From Spirochaetales bacterium (GTDB lineage Bacteria; Spirochaetota; Spirochaetia; SZUA-6; RPPD01): a stretch of 46,717 bases of DNA. A program made the position numbers and the translations under genes. Below, one piece after another: positions 23,553 to 32,793 of the stretch. Under the pieces are notes generated by a model. That model did not search any database, was not told the origin of the DNA, and was given only the letters and a program-made list of their open reading frames with translations. The stretch covers positions 1 through 46,717 of the forward strand of contig JAFGSW010000027.1 in assembly GCA_016934415.1 (NCBI GenBank), given 5' to 3'. Each line of letters begins with the position of its first letter. Within the stretch, counting starts at the first letter, position 1.

Positions 23553-24360
23553 GTCGTTCGTGCTCGTGTCGCCGCCCAGGCCGCGGGAACGGCTTGAGGC
23601 GATCGTGCGCCGGATCCTCACGATAACGATCATCGTGCTCGTCGTGGCCGCGCTCGGAGGGCTCGCCTTTGAGTTGTTCGTTTCGCCGAACATGCTCGTC
23701 CGGAGGATCGAGCTCTCAAGCGACGTGCCGCTTACCCGCGAGCAGGTCGTATCGCTCGCCGGGCTTGAGGGCACGACCTATTACTTCGCCGTGGACGGCC
23801 GCGCCGTGGAGTCCAGGCTCAAGGCCTACCCCCTGGTGCGGGAAGCGTTCGTGCAGAAGGTTTTCCCGGAGACGCTCAAGGTGACGCTCGTCAGACGCCG
23901 GCCGCTCGCGCTCGCCTACGCGTCGGTGAACGGGAAGACGATGCCCGCGGTGTTCGACGACGAGGGAGTCCTCTTCGAACGCGGCGCGGATGTCGCCGAA
24001 CGCGACCTCCCCGTACTGTCGGGCGTGCGGCTCGAGGATCTGAAGCCGGGAACGGCCCTTCCCAAGATCATGCAGCCCTTCCTGAGGGACTTGGGAGAGT
24101 TGAAGCGGACGAACGCGACCCTTTTCGATCTCATATCCGAGATCCAGGTCATAGGCTCGAACTCCGGGAGCTACGAGCTTGTTCTCTATCCGCTCGTGTA
24201 CAAGGTGCGGGTATGGATGGGAAAGCGGCTCAATCCGGGGATGCTGCGCTACATGTTTTTCACGTTATATTTCATGGAACAACGGGGCCTGCTCGGGGAA
24301 GTCGATGAAGTCGATTTCCGTTCCGGCGACGCCGTGTATCACAGGAAAGGGGAGAAGTAA
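23545..24360 (+). CDS. ftsQ: Cell division protein FtsQ/DivIB
   Basis: A 271-aa single-pass membrane protein. An N-terminal cytoplasmic tail with basic residues is followed by one transmembrane helix (about residues 25-45, ILTITIIVLVVAALGGLAFE), then a POTRA domain (VRRIELSSDVPLTREQVVSL onward, residues about 52-120) and the FtsQ beta domain. FtsQ joins FtsL and FtsB to control septal synthesis. GTG 23545 lies inside the ftsW 3' end, with GAGGAGGG 10 bases upstream; no better start is seen. Only 1 bp separates its stop from the TTG of ftsA. The sequence is divergent; position and topology carry much of the assignment. Confidence 0.87.
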   Translation: MGRSFVLVSPPRPRERLEAIVRRILTITIIVLVVAALGGLAFELFVSPNMLVRRIELSSDVPLTREQVVSLAGLEGTTYYFAVDGRAVESRLKAYPLVREAFVQKVFPETLKVTLVRRRPLALAYASVNGKTMPAVFDDEGVLFERGADVAERDLPVLSGVRLEDLKPGTALPKIMQPFLRDLGELKRTNATLFDLISEIQVIGSNSGSYELVLYPLVYKVRVWMGKRLNPGMLRYMFFTLYFMEQRGLLGEVDEVDFRSGDAVYHRKGEK

Positions 24361-24361
24361 A

Positions 24362-25594
24362 TTGGCGCAAGACGAAATCCTCGTGGGGCTGGATATCGGC
24401 ACGACCAAGGTGTGCGCCGTTATCGGCCGGTATAGCGAAACGGGTGTCCTGGAGATTACGGGCGTCGGCATGTACCCCTCGCGGGGATTGCGGCGCGGCG
24501 TGATCGTCAACATCGAATCGACCGTCAAGTCGGTCGTCCAGGCCGTCGAGGCGGCGGAATTGATGTCCGGGCGTGAAGTCGAGGCGGTGACCGTCGGTAT
24601 TTCCGGCGCCCATATTGAGGGCGTCAATTCGCGCGGAGTGGTGGCCGTCACCGGCAAGGGGCGCGAGATCGTCAAGGAGGACGTCGACCGGGTGGTGGAC
24701 GCCGCCAAGGCCATCGTCGTGCCCATGGACCGGGCCATTCTGCACGTCATTCCGCAGGAATTCATCGTCGACGACCAGGCGGGGATCAAAAATCCGGTGG
24801 GAATGATGGGCGTGCGCCTTGAATCCGAGGTGCACATCATCACCGGCTCGGTGTCCTCGGCCCAGAACATCCTGAAGAGCGTCAACCGCGCCGGGTTCCG
24901 CGTCACCGAGCTCGTGCTCGAGGCGCTCGCCGCCTCCCGGGCCGTCCTCTCGCAGGACGAGAAGGACTTGGGCGTGCTTTTCCTCGATCTGGGCGGCGGG
25001 ACGACCAACATCCTATCGTTCATCGACGGCTCGCCCTATCACACTTCAATCCTTTCGATCGGGGCGGACCAGGTGACAAGCGATCTGTCCATCATGCTCA
25101 AGACGCCGATCGAGTCGGCGGAGAAAGTGAAACGAGAGGCGGGCGCCTGCCACGCCTCGGCCGTGATCGAAGACCAGTTCGTCCACATCCCGCGGGTGGG
25201 TGGCAGGCCGCCGGATAAAATTTCGCGGAAAAAGATCCTCCAGATCATTCAACCGCGGATGGAGGAGATTTTCGGCCTGGTGCGCGAGCGACTCGAAGCC
25301 GACGGGCAGCTCAAGCGCCTGGGCGGCGGCGCGGTGCTGGCGGGCGGCGGGGCTCTTCTTCCCGGCGCGATCGAGTTGGCCGCCGACGTCTTCGAGATGC
25401 CGGTGCGCCTGGGCACCCCCCAGGGGCTGGGCGGCTTGATCGAGGAATATTCCAGTCCGGTCTACGCGACGGCCGTCGGCCTCGTCATGAGCGCGTCGCA
25501 GAAGGAGGAGGGGCAGACCCTGGGCCGCGCCCGCCGCTCGGGCGGACAGGGAGTGTGGTCGAAGCTCAAGGACTGGTTCCAGGAATTTTTTTGA
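24362..25594 (+). CDS. ftsA: Cell division protein FtsA
   Basis: Actin-like ATPase that ties FtsZ filaments to the membrane. The 410-aa protein has the phosphate-1 motif VGLDIGTTKVCAVIGRY at residue 8, the FtsA-specific 1C subdomain with VTVGISGAHIEGVNSRGVVA near residue 78, the phosphate-2 motif LFLDLGGGTTNILSF near residue 206, and the adenosine motif VLAGGGALLPG near residue 327. The C-terminal amphipathic helix VWSKLKDWFQEFF is the membrane target sequence. I chose TTG 24362 because it begins the fold directly and GGGGAGAAG precedes it; the longer frame upstream only overlaps ftsQ. A 223-bp gap with a long inverted repeat separates it from ftsZ. Confidence 0.95.
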   Translation: MAQDEILVGLDIGTTKVCAVIGRYSETGVLEITGVGMYPSRGLRRGVIVNIESTVKSVVQAVEAAELMSGREVEAVTVGISGAHIEGVNSRGVVAVTGKGREIVKEDVDRVVDAAKAIVVPMDRAILHVIPQEFIVDDQAGIKNPVGMMGVRLESEVHIITGSVSSAQNILKSVNRAGFRVTELVLEALAASRAVLSQDEKDLGVLFLDLGGGTTNILSFIDGSPYHTSILSIGADQVTSDLSIMLKTPIESAEKVKREAGACHASAVIEDQFVHIPRVGGRPPDKISRKKILQIIQPRMEEIFGLVRERLEADGQLKRLGGGAVLAGGGALLPGAIELAADVFEMPVRLGTPQGLGGLIEEYSSPVYATAVGLVMSASQKEEGQTLGRARRSGGQGVWSKLKDWFQEFF

Positions 25595-25613
25595 TTGATT
25601 GGATTTCATCGAC

Positions 25614-25779
25614 GTTTGAAGAGGACACGAAGGTAACGAAGAGCACGAAGAAGGAAGGGAAGGAGGAAAGAATGAATATTATATCCATTGAGAAAATTTA
25701 TTTTAGGTTCATTTCTTCTCTTCTTGTCTTTCTTCGTGTTCTTCGTCCTTTTCGTGCCCTTCGTGTCCTCTTTTCAAGT
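25614..25779. repeat. Long inverted repeat between ftsA and ftsZ (CACGAAG-unit class)
   Basis: GAGGACACGAAGG (25620-25632) pairs perfectly with CCTTCGTGTCCTC (25758-25770); the arms go on as further purine-rich CACGAAG/ACGAAG units on the left and TTCGTG/CTTCGT units on the right, giving a hairpin of about 160 nt. No coding frame is convincing. Same class as 39832-40010 and related to 27985-28085. Confidence 0.75.
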
Positions 25780-25817
25780 AAATATTTACAGAGTGAACTA
25801 TATAAAGGGAGGGGAAC

Positions 25818-26978
25818 ATGACCATCGAAATGCTGGATGAGAAAACGTCGAATCCGACCGTCATCAAGGTGATCGGGATCGGCGGGGGCGGCACTAATGC
25901 CGTCAACCGCATGATCGCCGCGGGCCTACGGAACGTGCAGTTCGTGGCCGTCAACACGGACGCCCAGGCGCTCGGGATTTCAAAAGCCGAAGCGAAGTTC
26001 GCCATCGGCCAGCGACTGACCGGCGGGCTGGGAGCGGGCGGGATCCCCGAGGTCGGGGAGAAGGCGGCCCTCGAAAGCCAGGAGGATCTTAAAAACCTCA
26101 TCCGGGGGGCGGACATGCTCTTCCTCACGGCCGGCATGGGCGGAGGCACGGGCACGGGCGGCGCGCCGGTGGTGGCTCAGATCGCCCGGGAACTCGGCAT
26201 CCTCACGGTGGCGGTGGTCACCAAGCCCTTCGACTTCGAGGGGCGGAAGAAACTCATGCTCGCCGAGCAGGGAATCGAGCGGCTGCGCGAGGAGGTGGAC
26301 ACGCTCATCGTCATTCCCAACCAATACCTCCTCAAGGTCGTCGAGCGCCGCACGCCCATCAAGGAAGCCTTCCTTCTCGCCGACGACGTGCTTCGTCAGG
26401 GCGTGCAGGGGATTTCCGATCTCATCACCGTCCCGGGCGAAATCAACATCGATTTCGCCGACGTGAAGACGATCATGAACGGCAAGGGCGACGCCATCAT
26501 GGGCATCGGGGTGAGCAGCGGGGACAACCGGGCGGTGGAGGCCGCCACCCAGGCCATCAACAACCCGCTCCTCGAAGACGCCCACATCGACGGCGCGCGG
26601 GGCATCCTCGTCAACGTGACGGGCGGGGACAGTCTCACCCTGGCCGAATACGAGGAGATCGTTAAAATCATCACCGCCAACGCGGACGAGGACGCGCTCA
26701 TTATTTCCGGCAACGCCATCGATCCCGCACTCGACGACTGCGTAAAGGTGACCGTCATCGCCACCGGTTTCAACACCCGCCGACGTCCCAGGAAGGTCGA
26801 GGAAAAGGAAGAGGCGGTCGAGTCGGACATCATCAGCTACGGGGAATGGATGGAGCTTTCCGAAGGGATCCGCAATAAGACGGGAAACGATTATCTGCTC
26901 GGCAGAAATTCCAAGGAAGCCGATCTCTGGGTGCCGGCCATTTTGCGCAACAAGAAAGCGGCGGGGCAGGCGGACTAA
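25818..26978 (+). CDS. ftsZ: Cell division GTPase FtsZ
   Basis: Tubulin-like GTPase that forms the division ring. The 386-aa protein has [15 protein letters not shown] near residue 18, the tubulin signature GGGTGTG (residues 108-114), and the T7-loop region with [20 protein letters not shown] near residue 197. After about residue 320 comes a charged linker, then a C-terminal peptide [12 protein letters not shown] near residue 368 that resembles the FtsA-binding tail (DIPAFLRR in others). ATG 25818 has AGGGAGGGG upstream. The stop overlaps the xerD start by one base (TAATG). Confidence 0.97.
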   Translation: MTIEMLDEKTSNPTVIKVIGIGGGGTNAVNRMIAAGLRNVQFVAVNTDAQALGISKAEAKFAIGQRLTGGLGAGGIPEVGEKAALESQEDLKNLIRGADMLFLTAGMGGGTGTGGAPVVAQIARELGILTVAVVTKPFDFEGRKKLMLAEQGIERLREEVDTLIVIPNQYLLKVVERRTPIKEAFLLADDVLRQGVQGISDLITVPGEINIDFADVKTIMNGKGDAIMGIGVSSGDNRAVEAATQAINNPLLEDAHIDGARGILVNVTGGDSLTLAEYEEIVKIITANADEDALIISGNAIDPALDDCVKVTVIATGFNTRRRPRKVEEKEEAVESDIISYGEWMELSEGIRNKTGNDYLLGRNSKEADLWVPAILRNKKAAGQAD

Positions 26979-27877
26979 TGGAAGCGATCGGCGTCGGAAA
27001 AGACATTCTCGGAAGGTACGAGGACTATCTCAGGGCCGAACTGCGACTTTCCCCGCACAGCATCGCGACCTATCTCATCGAATGTCGGATCTTCCTCGCC
27101 TGGCTTTCGGGCGAACGCGCTGATCTCCTCGCGGTCGACTCGCCGCGGATCGTCGAATATTTGGTGGCCCGCCAGGTGGAGGGAATCGACCAGTGCACGA
27201 TCTCCAAGATCATTTCGAGTCTCCGTTCCTTCTATCGCTATTGCGTGCTTGAGGGCTTTACGCAAGGAAATCCCGCGGAAACCGTTGAGATGCCCCGCAT
27301 CCGGCGGAAAATCCCAAAGGTGTTTTCGGCGGAGGAGATAGAGAATTTCCTTTCTTCCTGCGTGCCGGACACTCCCTCGGGACTCAGGGACCGGGCCCTC
27401 TTCGAACTCATGTATTCATGCGGCCTCCGCGTGTCCGAAGCGGCGGACATGAGCCTCGACCAGCTTTATCTGAATGAGGGATTCCTCAAGGTCATCGGCA
27501 AAGGGGGGAAGGAACGCGTGGTCCCCATCGGCGAACACGCCGTGCACTGGCTCACCCGATACCTGACGGGGGCCAGGCCGAAACTCACCCGGCCGAAGCG
27601 GAAAAACTCATTCGTGTTCCTCAACCGCTTCGGCGGCCGGTTGTCTCGCAAGGGGATGTGGAAGCGCTTCAAGGAAATCGCGGGACAGGCCGGGGTGGAA
27701 GGAAAGGTGCACACCCTCAGACATTCGTTCGCCACGCATCTTCTGAAGGGCGGGGCCGATTTGCGCGCCGTGCAGGAGCTCTTGGGACATTCCGATATCG
27801 GCACGACCCAGATTTACACCCATCTGGGCAAGGACGATCTCAAGGAATACCATCGCAAATACCATCCGCGGGGTTGA
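26978..27877 (+). CDS. xerD: Tyrosine recombinase XerD
   Basis: Site-specific recombinase that with XerC resolves chromosome dimers at dif under FtsK control. The 299-aa protein has the N-terminal core-binding domain (residues 10-95) and catalytic domain with Arg in YSCGLRVSEAADM near residue 147, Lys in VIGKGGKERVVPIG near residue 173, His-x-x-Arg in HTLRHSFATHLLKGGADL near residue 243, His in LLGHSDIGTTQIYTH with the nucleophile Tyr near residue 280. The end HRKYHPRG resembles XerD ends (HHPRA). Co-translated with ftsZ by one-base overlap, linking division and dimer resolution. XerC-type gene lies at 31322. Confidence 0.9.
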   Translation: MEAIGVGKDILGRYEDYLRAELRLSPHSIATYLIECRIFLAWLSGERADLLAVDSPRIVEYLVARQVEGIDQCTISKIISSLRSFYRYCVLEGFTQGNPAETVEMPRIRRKIPKVFSAEEIENFLSSCVPDTPSGLRDRALFELMYSCGLRVSEAADMSLDQLYLNEGFLKVIGKGGKERVVPIGEHAVHWLTRYLTGARPKLTRPKRKNSFVFLNRFGGRLSRKGMWKRFKEIAGQAGVEGKVHTLRHSFATHLLKGGADLRAVQELLGHSDIGTTQIYTHLGKDDLKEYHRKYHPRG

Positions 27878-27897
27878 GAATGAAAGCGATAGCGCCT

Positions 27898-28118
27898 GAG
27901 CGGCGTTAGAGAGGGGAGGACACCACTCGACCGCTGGAAACCGCGTTGCGCTATTGCACTCGGGGCAGACTCCGAGAACGGAGAACACGAAGAAAAGAAG
28001 GAGTAATGAAGAAAAGAACACGGATTTTTATGCCAAAGCAATTATCTTCATTCGTTTTCTCCTTTTCCTTCTTCGTTAACTTCGGGTCCGCTTTCCTCAG
28101 CGAATCAGGAGGTGAAAC
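27898..28118. repeat. Gap before dprA: shared module plus degenerate inverted repeat
   Basis: GGGGCAGACTCCGAGAACGG (27961-27980) repeats the module found before rsmH at 18511. Next, GAACACGAAGAAAAGAAGGA (27983-28002) faces CTCCTTTTCCTTCTTCGT (28060-28077), a degenerate member of the CACGAAG inverted-repeat class. No gene is seen. AGGAGG at 28108-28113 is the dprA ribosome site. Confidence 0.55.
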
Positions 28119-29147
28119 ATGAATTCGCGTCCGTTGCTCTTCCTCGCTCTCGCCCGGGTCACGTTTTTAACGCCGAAAGAGCGACTCCTCATGGCCGAGC
28201 TCCTCGAGGGAATTGAAGATTTCCTTCGGCTCGGGAAGCGGGAGCTTGAAATTTCTATTAATCGAAGGATGCGGATCGTGCGATTCGACCCCGCCGAATA
28301 CGTCCGTCGGGCGGAAACGGACGAATTGTACTTGACGAAGCGGAATATTCTATGCACTTTCTATGGCGACGGAAAATACCCGGCCCTGCTCCGGGAGATA
28401 TACGATCCGCCCCTCGTGCTGTTCCAGCGGGGCGAACTTCCTCCTGACACCCTGCAACACGTAGCGGTTGTCGGAACCAGGCGCCCGACGGGGGACGCCC
28501 TGAAAGCCGCCTTCTTCCTCGGACTCGAGCTGGCCCAGAGCGGAGCGGTGGTCGTATCCGGACTTGCCCGGGGCATCGACAGGGCCGCGCATTCCGGATG
28601 CGTGGAGGGATTGGGCCGCGCGGTCGCCGTGCTGGGGAACGGTATCGACGGCGTTTATCCGGTAGGATCGAGAAAACTCGCCGGAGCGATCCTGGAGAGC
28701 GGCGGGGCGATCGTGAGCGAATATCCGCCGGGAACGCCCCCCCTCAAGCACCATTTCCCGGCTCGGAACAGGATTGTGTCCGGATTGTCACGGGCGGTGA
28801 TAGTGGTGGAGGCGCCCGATAGGTCCGGGGCTCTCATCACCTCGGATTACGCCCTCGAGCAGGGGCGCGAGCTCTTCGTACATGAAGTCGGCTTGAGGCC
28901 GGGCTCAGGCGGGGGGGGAATCAAGCTCGCGGATGAAGGGGCGGTGCGGATCAGGCGGGCGCATGAGACGCTCGCCTGCCGGGCGTCCCGGGAAGCCGCG
29001 GACGACGACGCCGGATTCGAGACGGGAGAATCCACCGGAGACGGCTGGCTGCCGCGTTGCGGCAGCCTCGGGTTGTCGGAACTCATGGAATTGGAACTGC
29101 GGAATAAAGTCTTTCTTCTCGACGGAGAAGTATACTGGAGAGAGTGA
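28119..29147 (+). CDS. dprA: DNA-processing protein DprA (Smf)
   Basis: Loads RecA on incoming single-stranded DNA in transformation; in non-competent species its role is unclear. The 342-aa protein has a SAM-like N-terminal part (residues 5-60), then the Rossmann-type DprA core with AVVGTRRPTGDALKAAFFLG near residue 115, VVSGLARGIDRAAHSGCVEG near residue 145, NGIDGVYPVGSRKLAGAILE near residue 175 and PARNRIVSGLSRAVIVVEAP near residue 210, and a short C-terminal winged-helix-like tail. Start ATG 28119 has a strong AGGAGG. It lies 3 bp before topA, as in many bacteria and in spirochaetes. Confidence 0.93.
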   Translation: MNSRPLLFLALARVTFLTPKERLLMAELLEGIEDFLRLGKRELEISINRRMRIVRFDPAEYVRRAETDELYLTKRNILCTFYGDGKYPALLREIYDPPLVLFQRGELPPDTLQHVAVVGTRRPTGDALKAAFFLGLELAQSGAVVVSGLARGIDRAAHSGCVEGLGRAVAVLGNGIDGVYPVGSRKLAGAILESGGAIVSEYPPGTPPLKHHFPARNRIVSGLSRAVIVVEAPDRSGALITSDYALEQGRELFVHEVGLRPGSGGGGIKLADEGAVRIRRAHETLACRASREAADDDAGFETGESTGDGWLPRCGSLGLSELMELELRNKVFLLDGEVYWRE

Positions 29148-29150
29148 TAT

Positions 29151-31322
29151 ATGGCGTCGAACAGCAAAGAAAATAAAAATAATGTGCTCCTCATCGTCGA
29201 ATCACCGGCCAAGGCGAAGACCATCGAGAAATACATCGGCGCGGGATACACCGTCGAAGCGTCCATGGGGCACCTCATCGACTTGCCCAAATCGCGCATG
29301 GCGGTGGACGTCGACCACGATTTTCTGCCTGAGTATATCACTGTCCGGGGCAAGGCCAAGATCCTCAAGAACCTCATGCAGAAGGCCAAGAAAGTGGACA
29401 AGATTATGCTCGCGTCCGATAACGACCGCGAGGGGGAGGCGATCTCCTATCACATTAAGAACGCCCTGGAGAAGAAATATCCCAAGCTGAAATTCGAGCG
29501 CATCGTCTTCAACGAAATCACTCCCCGGGCCATCCACGATTCAGTCGCCAACCCGCGGGATCTCGACCTCACCAAGATCGACGCCCAAAAGGCGCGTCGG
29601 GTGCTCGACAGGCTCGTGGGATACAACCTGTCGCCCCTCCTCTGGAGCAAAGTGAAAAACGGGCTTTCCGCCGGACGGGTCCAATCCGTGGCCTTGAAGC
29701 TTATTTGCGAACGCGAAAAGGCGGTCGAGGCATTCATCCCGGAAGAGTATTGGTCGATCACCGCGCACCTTGAAAAGGGAAAGAAGCACTTCCCGGCGGA
29801 CTTGGCCGAGTACGCCGGGGCCAAGCCGACGCTCAGATCGAAAGCCGACGCGGAGAAGATCATCGCGGCGGTGAAGGACCAACCGTTCGCCGTCGCCGAC
29901 ATTCGGAAGACGGAGAAAGTAATCAAGGCCAAAGCCCCCTTTACCACCTCGAAACTCCAGCAGACGGCGGCCAACCGCCTGAGTTTCACCTCGAGAAAGA
30001 CAATGCAGATCGCCCAGCAGCTCTACGAGGGCATCAACTTGGGCGAGTCGCGGGTGGGACTCATCACCTACATGCGCACCGATTCCACCCGGGTGGCCGC
30101 TGTCGCCCTCGAGGAAGCGCGCGATTTCATCGGGAAGCATTACCCCGGCGGGCTCCCCGAACAGGCCGCCGTCTACGGTGTGGCCCAAGGGGCGCAGGAC
30201 GCCCATGAGGCCATCCGCCCCACCTACGTGGGGAACACGCCGGAGGGGATCCGTGAACACCTCACCCCCGATCAGTATAAGCTCTATGCCGTCATTTGGG
30301 AGCAGTTCGTGTCCTCGCAGATGAAGCCGGCGAAAACCGTCACCCAGACCGTAGATATTCGAGCCGGGGAGGCGCTCTTCCGGGCTTCGGACACGAAAAC
30401 GGTCGAGGAAGGATTTTACAAAGCCATGAAGCTCCTCCTTCCCAAGGACAAGAAAAAGCCGCTCCCCGCGCTTGCGGTCGGAGACGAGCTTATCTGCAGG
30501 GAATTCGCCCCCGAACAGCACTTCACCTCCGGGCCCTCGCGCTATACCGACGCCTCGATCGTCAAGACCCTCGAAGAGCTCGGCATCGGACGGCCGTCAA
30601 CCTACGCGCCGATCATCTCGGTTCTTCTCGATCGTTATTACGTCCTGCGCAAGAACAAGCAGCTCGTACCCACCCAGCTCGGGCGCATCATCTCGGACAT
30701 TCTCGCGAGCTCGTTTCCGGAGATTCTCGACGTCGGCTTTACGGCGGAAATGGAAAAAAAACTCGATCGGATAGAAGACAACAAGGAAGAGTGGGTCCGC
30801 ATGCTCCGCGACTTTTACGCGCCCTTCAAAAGCAAAGTCGATTCGGTCATGCACTCGCTTGAGTCGATGAAGGGCATCCTCGACGAGAAGACCGACTTCA
30901 CGTGCGAGAAGTGCGGACGGCCGATGGTCAAGAAGCTCGGCCGCTTCGGCTACTTCCTCGCCTGTTCCGGATTCCCCGAGTGCAAGAACACGCGGGCCGT
31001 ACCGCTCGCCGACTGCCCTCGCGACGGGTGCGGCGGCAAGGTGATCGCACGCCGCAAGGCGGGGGGACGCGGCCGGGAATTTTACGGCTGCACCAATTAT
31101 CCGACCTGCGATTTCTTCACACACTTCAAACCCATTGAGATGAAATGTCCGGAGTGCGGCAAGTTCCTCGTGGAAAAAGCGGATAAGAAACGCGGCACAT
31201 ACAAGGTCTGCATCAATCCCGACTGCTCCTATCTCCACGCCGAGGAAGGCGCCACGCTGGCGCCGCCCGCTGATGAGAACGAGGGCGACAACGGGAACGG
31301 AACCGGGGAGGGCTTCAACTAG
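29151..31322 (+). CDS. topA: DNA topoisomerase I
   Basis: Type IA topoisomerase that relaxes negative supercoils. The 723-aa protein has the Toprim domain with [17 protein letters not shown] near residue 13 and the acidic [14 protein letters not shown] near residue 88. The gate domain has the nucleophile Tyr307 in [12 protein letters not shown]. Near the end are the conserved [20 protein letters not shown], then three C-terminal zinc-ribbon modules starting near residues 585 (CEKCGRPM), 624 (CPRDGCGG) and 664 (CPECGKFL). It sits 3 bp after dprA and its TAG overlaps the GTG of xerC by one base. Confidence 0.97.
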   Translation: MASNSKENKNNVLLIVESPAKAKTIEKYIGAGYTVEASMGHLIDLPKSRMAVDVDHDFLPEYITVRGKAKILKNLMQKAKKVDKIMLASDNDREGEAISYHIKNALEKKYPKLKFERIVFNEITPRAIHDSVANPRDLDLTKIDAQKARRVLDRLVGYNLSPLLWSKVKNGLSAGRVQSVALKLICEREKAVEAFIPEEYWSITAHLEKGKKHFPADLAEYAGAKPTLRSKADAEKIIAAVKDQPFAVADIRKTEKVIKAKAPFTTSKLQQTAANRLSFTSRKTMQIAQQLYEGINLGESRVGLITYMRTDSTRVAAVALEEARDFIGKHYPGGLPEQAAVYGVAQGAQDAHEAIRPTYVGNTPEGIREHLTPDQYKLYAVIWEQFVSSQMKPAKTVTQTVDIRAGEALFRASDTKTVEEGFYKAMKLLLPKDKKKPLPALAVGDELICREFAPEQHFTSGPSRYTDASIVKTLEELGIGRPSTYAPIISVLLDRYYVLRKNKQLVPTQLGRIISDILASSFPEILDVGFTAEMEKKLDRIEDNKEEWVRMLRDFYAPFKSKVDSVMHSLESMKGILDEKTDFTCEKCGRPMVKKLGRFGYFLACSGFPECKNTRAVPLADCPRDGCGGKVIARRKAGGRGREFYGCTNYPTCDFFTHFKPIEMKCPECGKFLVEKADKKRGTYKVCINPDCSYLHAEEGATLAPPADENEGDNGNGTGEGFN

Positions 31323-32257
31323 TGCTCAAGGAATATCTTGTCTACTTAAGGAGCGTCCGCAACCTGTCGGCCAATACCATTCTTTCCTACGCCAAGGACA
31401 TGGAGCAATTCATGCGGTTTTTGGAGGAACGCGGGTACCGGGAGGAGCACCTCGACGTGAAGGGCGTCAGGGAATTCGTGACCGTTCTGTCGCGGCGGAA
31501 CCTCTCCGCCAAATCGATCAACAGGGTCATCTCCTGCGTCCGCGGATACTACCGCTTCAAGCAGCGGTACGGACACGCCGCCGAAAATCCCTTCCGCGCG
31601 CTTCGCTCGCTGAAAATGGACAAGTGGCTTCCTTCGTTCCTGGTCGAGGAGGAAATGCGGAAGCTTCTCGATTTTCCCGCGAATGATTTCCTCGAACTCA
31701 GGGATAAGCTTATTATCGAATTCCTGTATTCAACGGGCTGCCGAATTTCAGAAATGACTTCGCTCAACACGGGCGATCTCAACCTGAAAGACGGCCTGGT
31801 GAAAGTGACGGGCAAGGGACGGAAAGAACGCCTGGTATATCTCGGGCGTTCCGCCCGCTCTCTGGTGATGGAATACCTGGGCAGGCGGAACGCCTACCTG
31901 GCCGCCCTGCCGGGCTCCAGAAGACAATCGAACGCGCTCTTCCTCAACCGGGGCGGGGGCAGGCTGACGCCGCGCGGGGTGCGGGTGATCCTGGGACGCT
32001 CCCTCGATAGGTTGGGGTTCGAAAAGCGAGTCACACCGCATACGTTCAGGCATACCTTCGCCACGCATATCCTGAACCGGGGAGCGGACATCCGCGTCGT
32101 GCAGGAGCTCCTCGGGCACGCGAGCCTTTCCACGACCCAAGTGTACACCCACCTGGGAGTGGAACGACTGAAGGACATCTACACGCACGCCCACCCCCAC
32201 GCCAAACTGCGGGGAACGCGTGCGGAGCACGAATCGCGCGCCGGGGAGGGCTCATGA
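31322..32257 (+). CDS. xerC: Tyrosine recombinase XerC
   Basis: Partner of XerD in dimer resolution. The 311-aa protein has the core-binding domain (residues 1-90; [20 protein letters not shown]) and the catalytic set: Arg in [14 protein letters not shown] near residue 142, Lys in [14 protein letters not shown] near residue 167, [18 protein letters not shown] near residue 240 and [15 protein letters not shown] with the nucleophile Tyr near residue 277. The end [13 protein letters not shown] is XerC-like (AHPRA.R). GTG 31322 overlaps the topA stop. Its 3' end overlaps hslV by 4 bp, matching the topA-xerC-hslV-hslU order of other bacteria. Confidence 0.92.
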   Translation: MLKEYLVYLRSVRNLSANTILSYAKDMEQFMRFLEERGYREEHLDVKGVREFVTVLSRRNLSAKSINRVISCVRGYYRFKQRYGHAAENPFRALRSLKMDKWLPSFLVEEEMRKLLDFPANDFLELRDKLIIEFLYSTGCRISEMTSLNTGDLNLKDGLVKVTGKGRKERLVYLGRSARSLVMEYLGRRNAYLAALPGSRRQSNALFLNRGGGRLTPRGVRVILGRSLDRLGFEKRVTPHTFRHTFATHILNRGADIRVVQELLGHASLSTTQVYTHLGVERLKDIYTHAHPHAKLRGTRAEHESRAGEGS

Positions 32258-32793
32258 CGGATCAGTTTCACGGGACGACGATCCTGGCGGTCTTGCGGGA
32301 CGGAAAACTCGCGCTGGGCGGCGACGGCCAGGTGACCTATAACAATACGGTGCTGAAATCGAACGCCCGCAAGGTGAGACGAATATTCGACGGCAAGATC
32401 CTGGTCGGGTTCGCTGGCGCGACCGCCGACGCCTTCACGCTTTTCGAGCGGTTCGAGGCGAAGATCAAGGAATTCGGCGGCGATATGACGCGCGGCGCGG
32501 TCGAGCTGGCCAAGGACTGGCGTACCGACCGGGTACTTCGCCGGCTCGAGGCGATGCTTCTCGCCGGAGATCGGACCAAGATCCTCCTCGTCTCCGGCAC
32601 CGGGGACGTGGTGGAGCCCGAACAGGGGGTCATCGCCATCGGCTCCGGGGGAAATTACGCCTATGCCGCTGCTCTCGCCTATTGTGAGGACAAGAAGTTG
32701 TCCGCCCGTGAAATCGTCGAGCAATCGCTCCGTATCGCCGCCCGCATATGCATTTTTACAAATGAAGAAATCATCGTGGAGGAATTGGCATGA
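32254..32793 (+). CDS. hslV: ATP-dependent protease subunit HslV (ClpQ)
   Basis: Peptidase of the HslUV protease, a two-ring N-terminal-nucleophile hydrolase. The 179-aa precursor begins [13 protein letters not shown], so cutting after Gly7 would expose catalytic Thr8. Conserved parts are [20 protein letters not shown] near residue 28, [16 protein letters not shown] near residue 54, [20 protein letters not shown] near residue 86 and [14 protein letters not shown] near residue 129. The 7-residue propeptide is longer than the single Met of E. coli HslV and like those of Gram-positive CodW and some spirochaetes. It overlaps xerC and hslU by 4 bp each. Confidence 0.95.
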   Translation: MTDQFHGTTILAVLRDGKLALGGDGQVTYNNTVLKSNARKVRRIFDGKILVGFAGATADAFTLFERFEAKIKEFGGDMTRGAVELAKDWRTDRVLRRLEAMLLAGDRTKILLVSGTGDVVEPEQGVIAIGSGGNYAYAAALAYCEDKKLSAREIVEQSLRIAARICIFTNEEIIVEELA

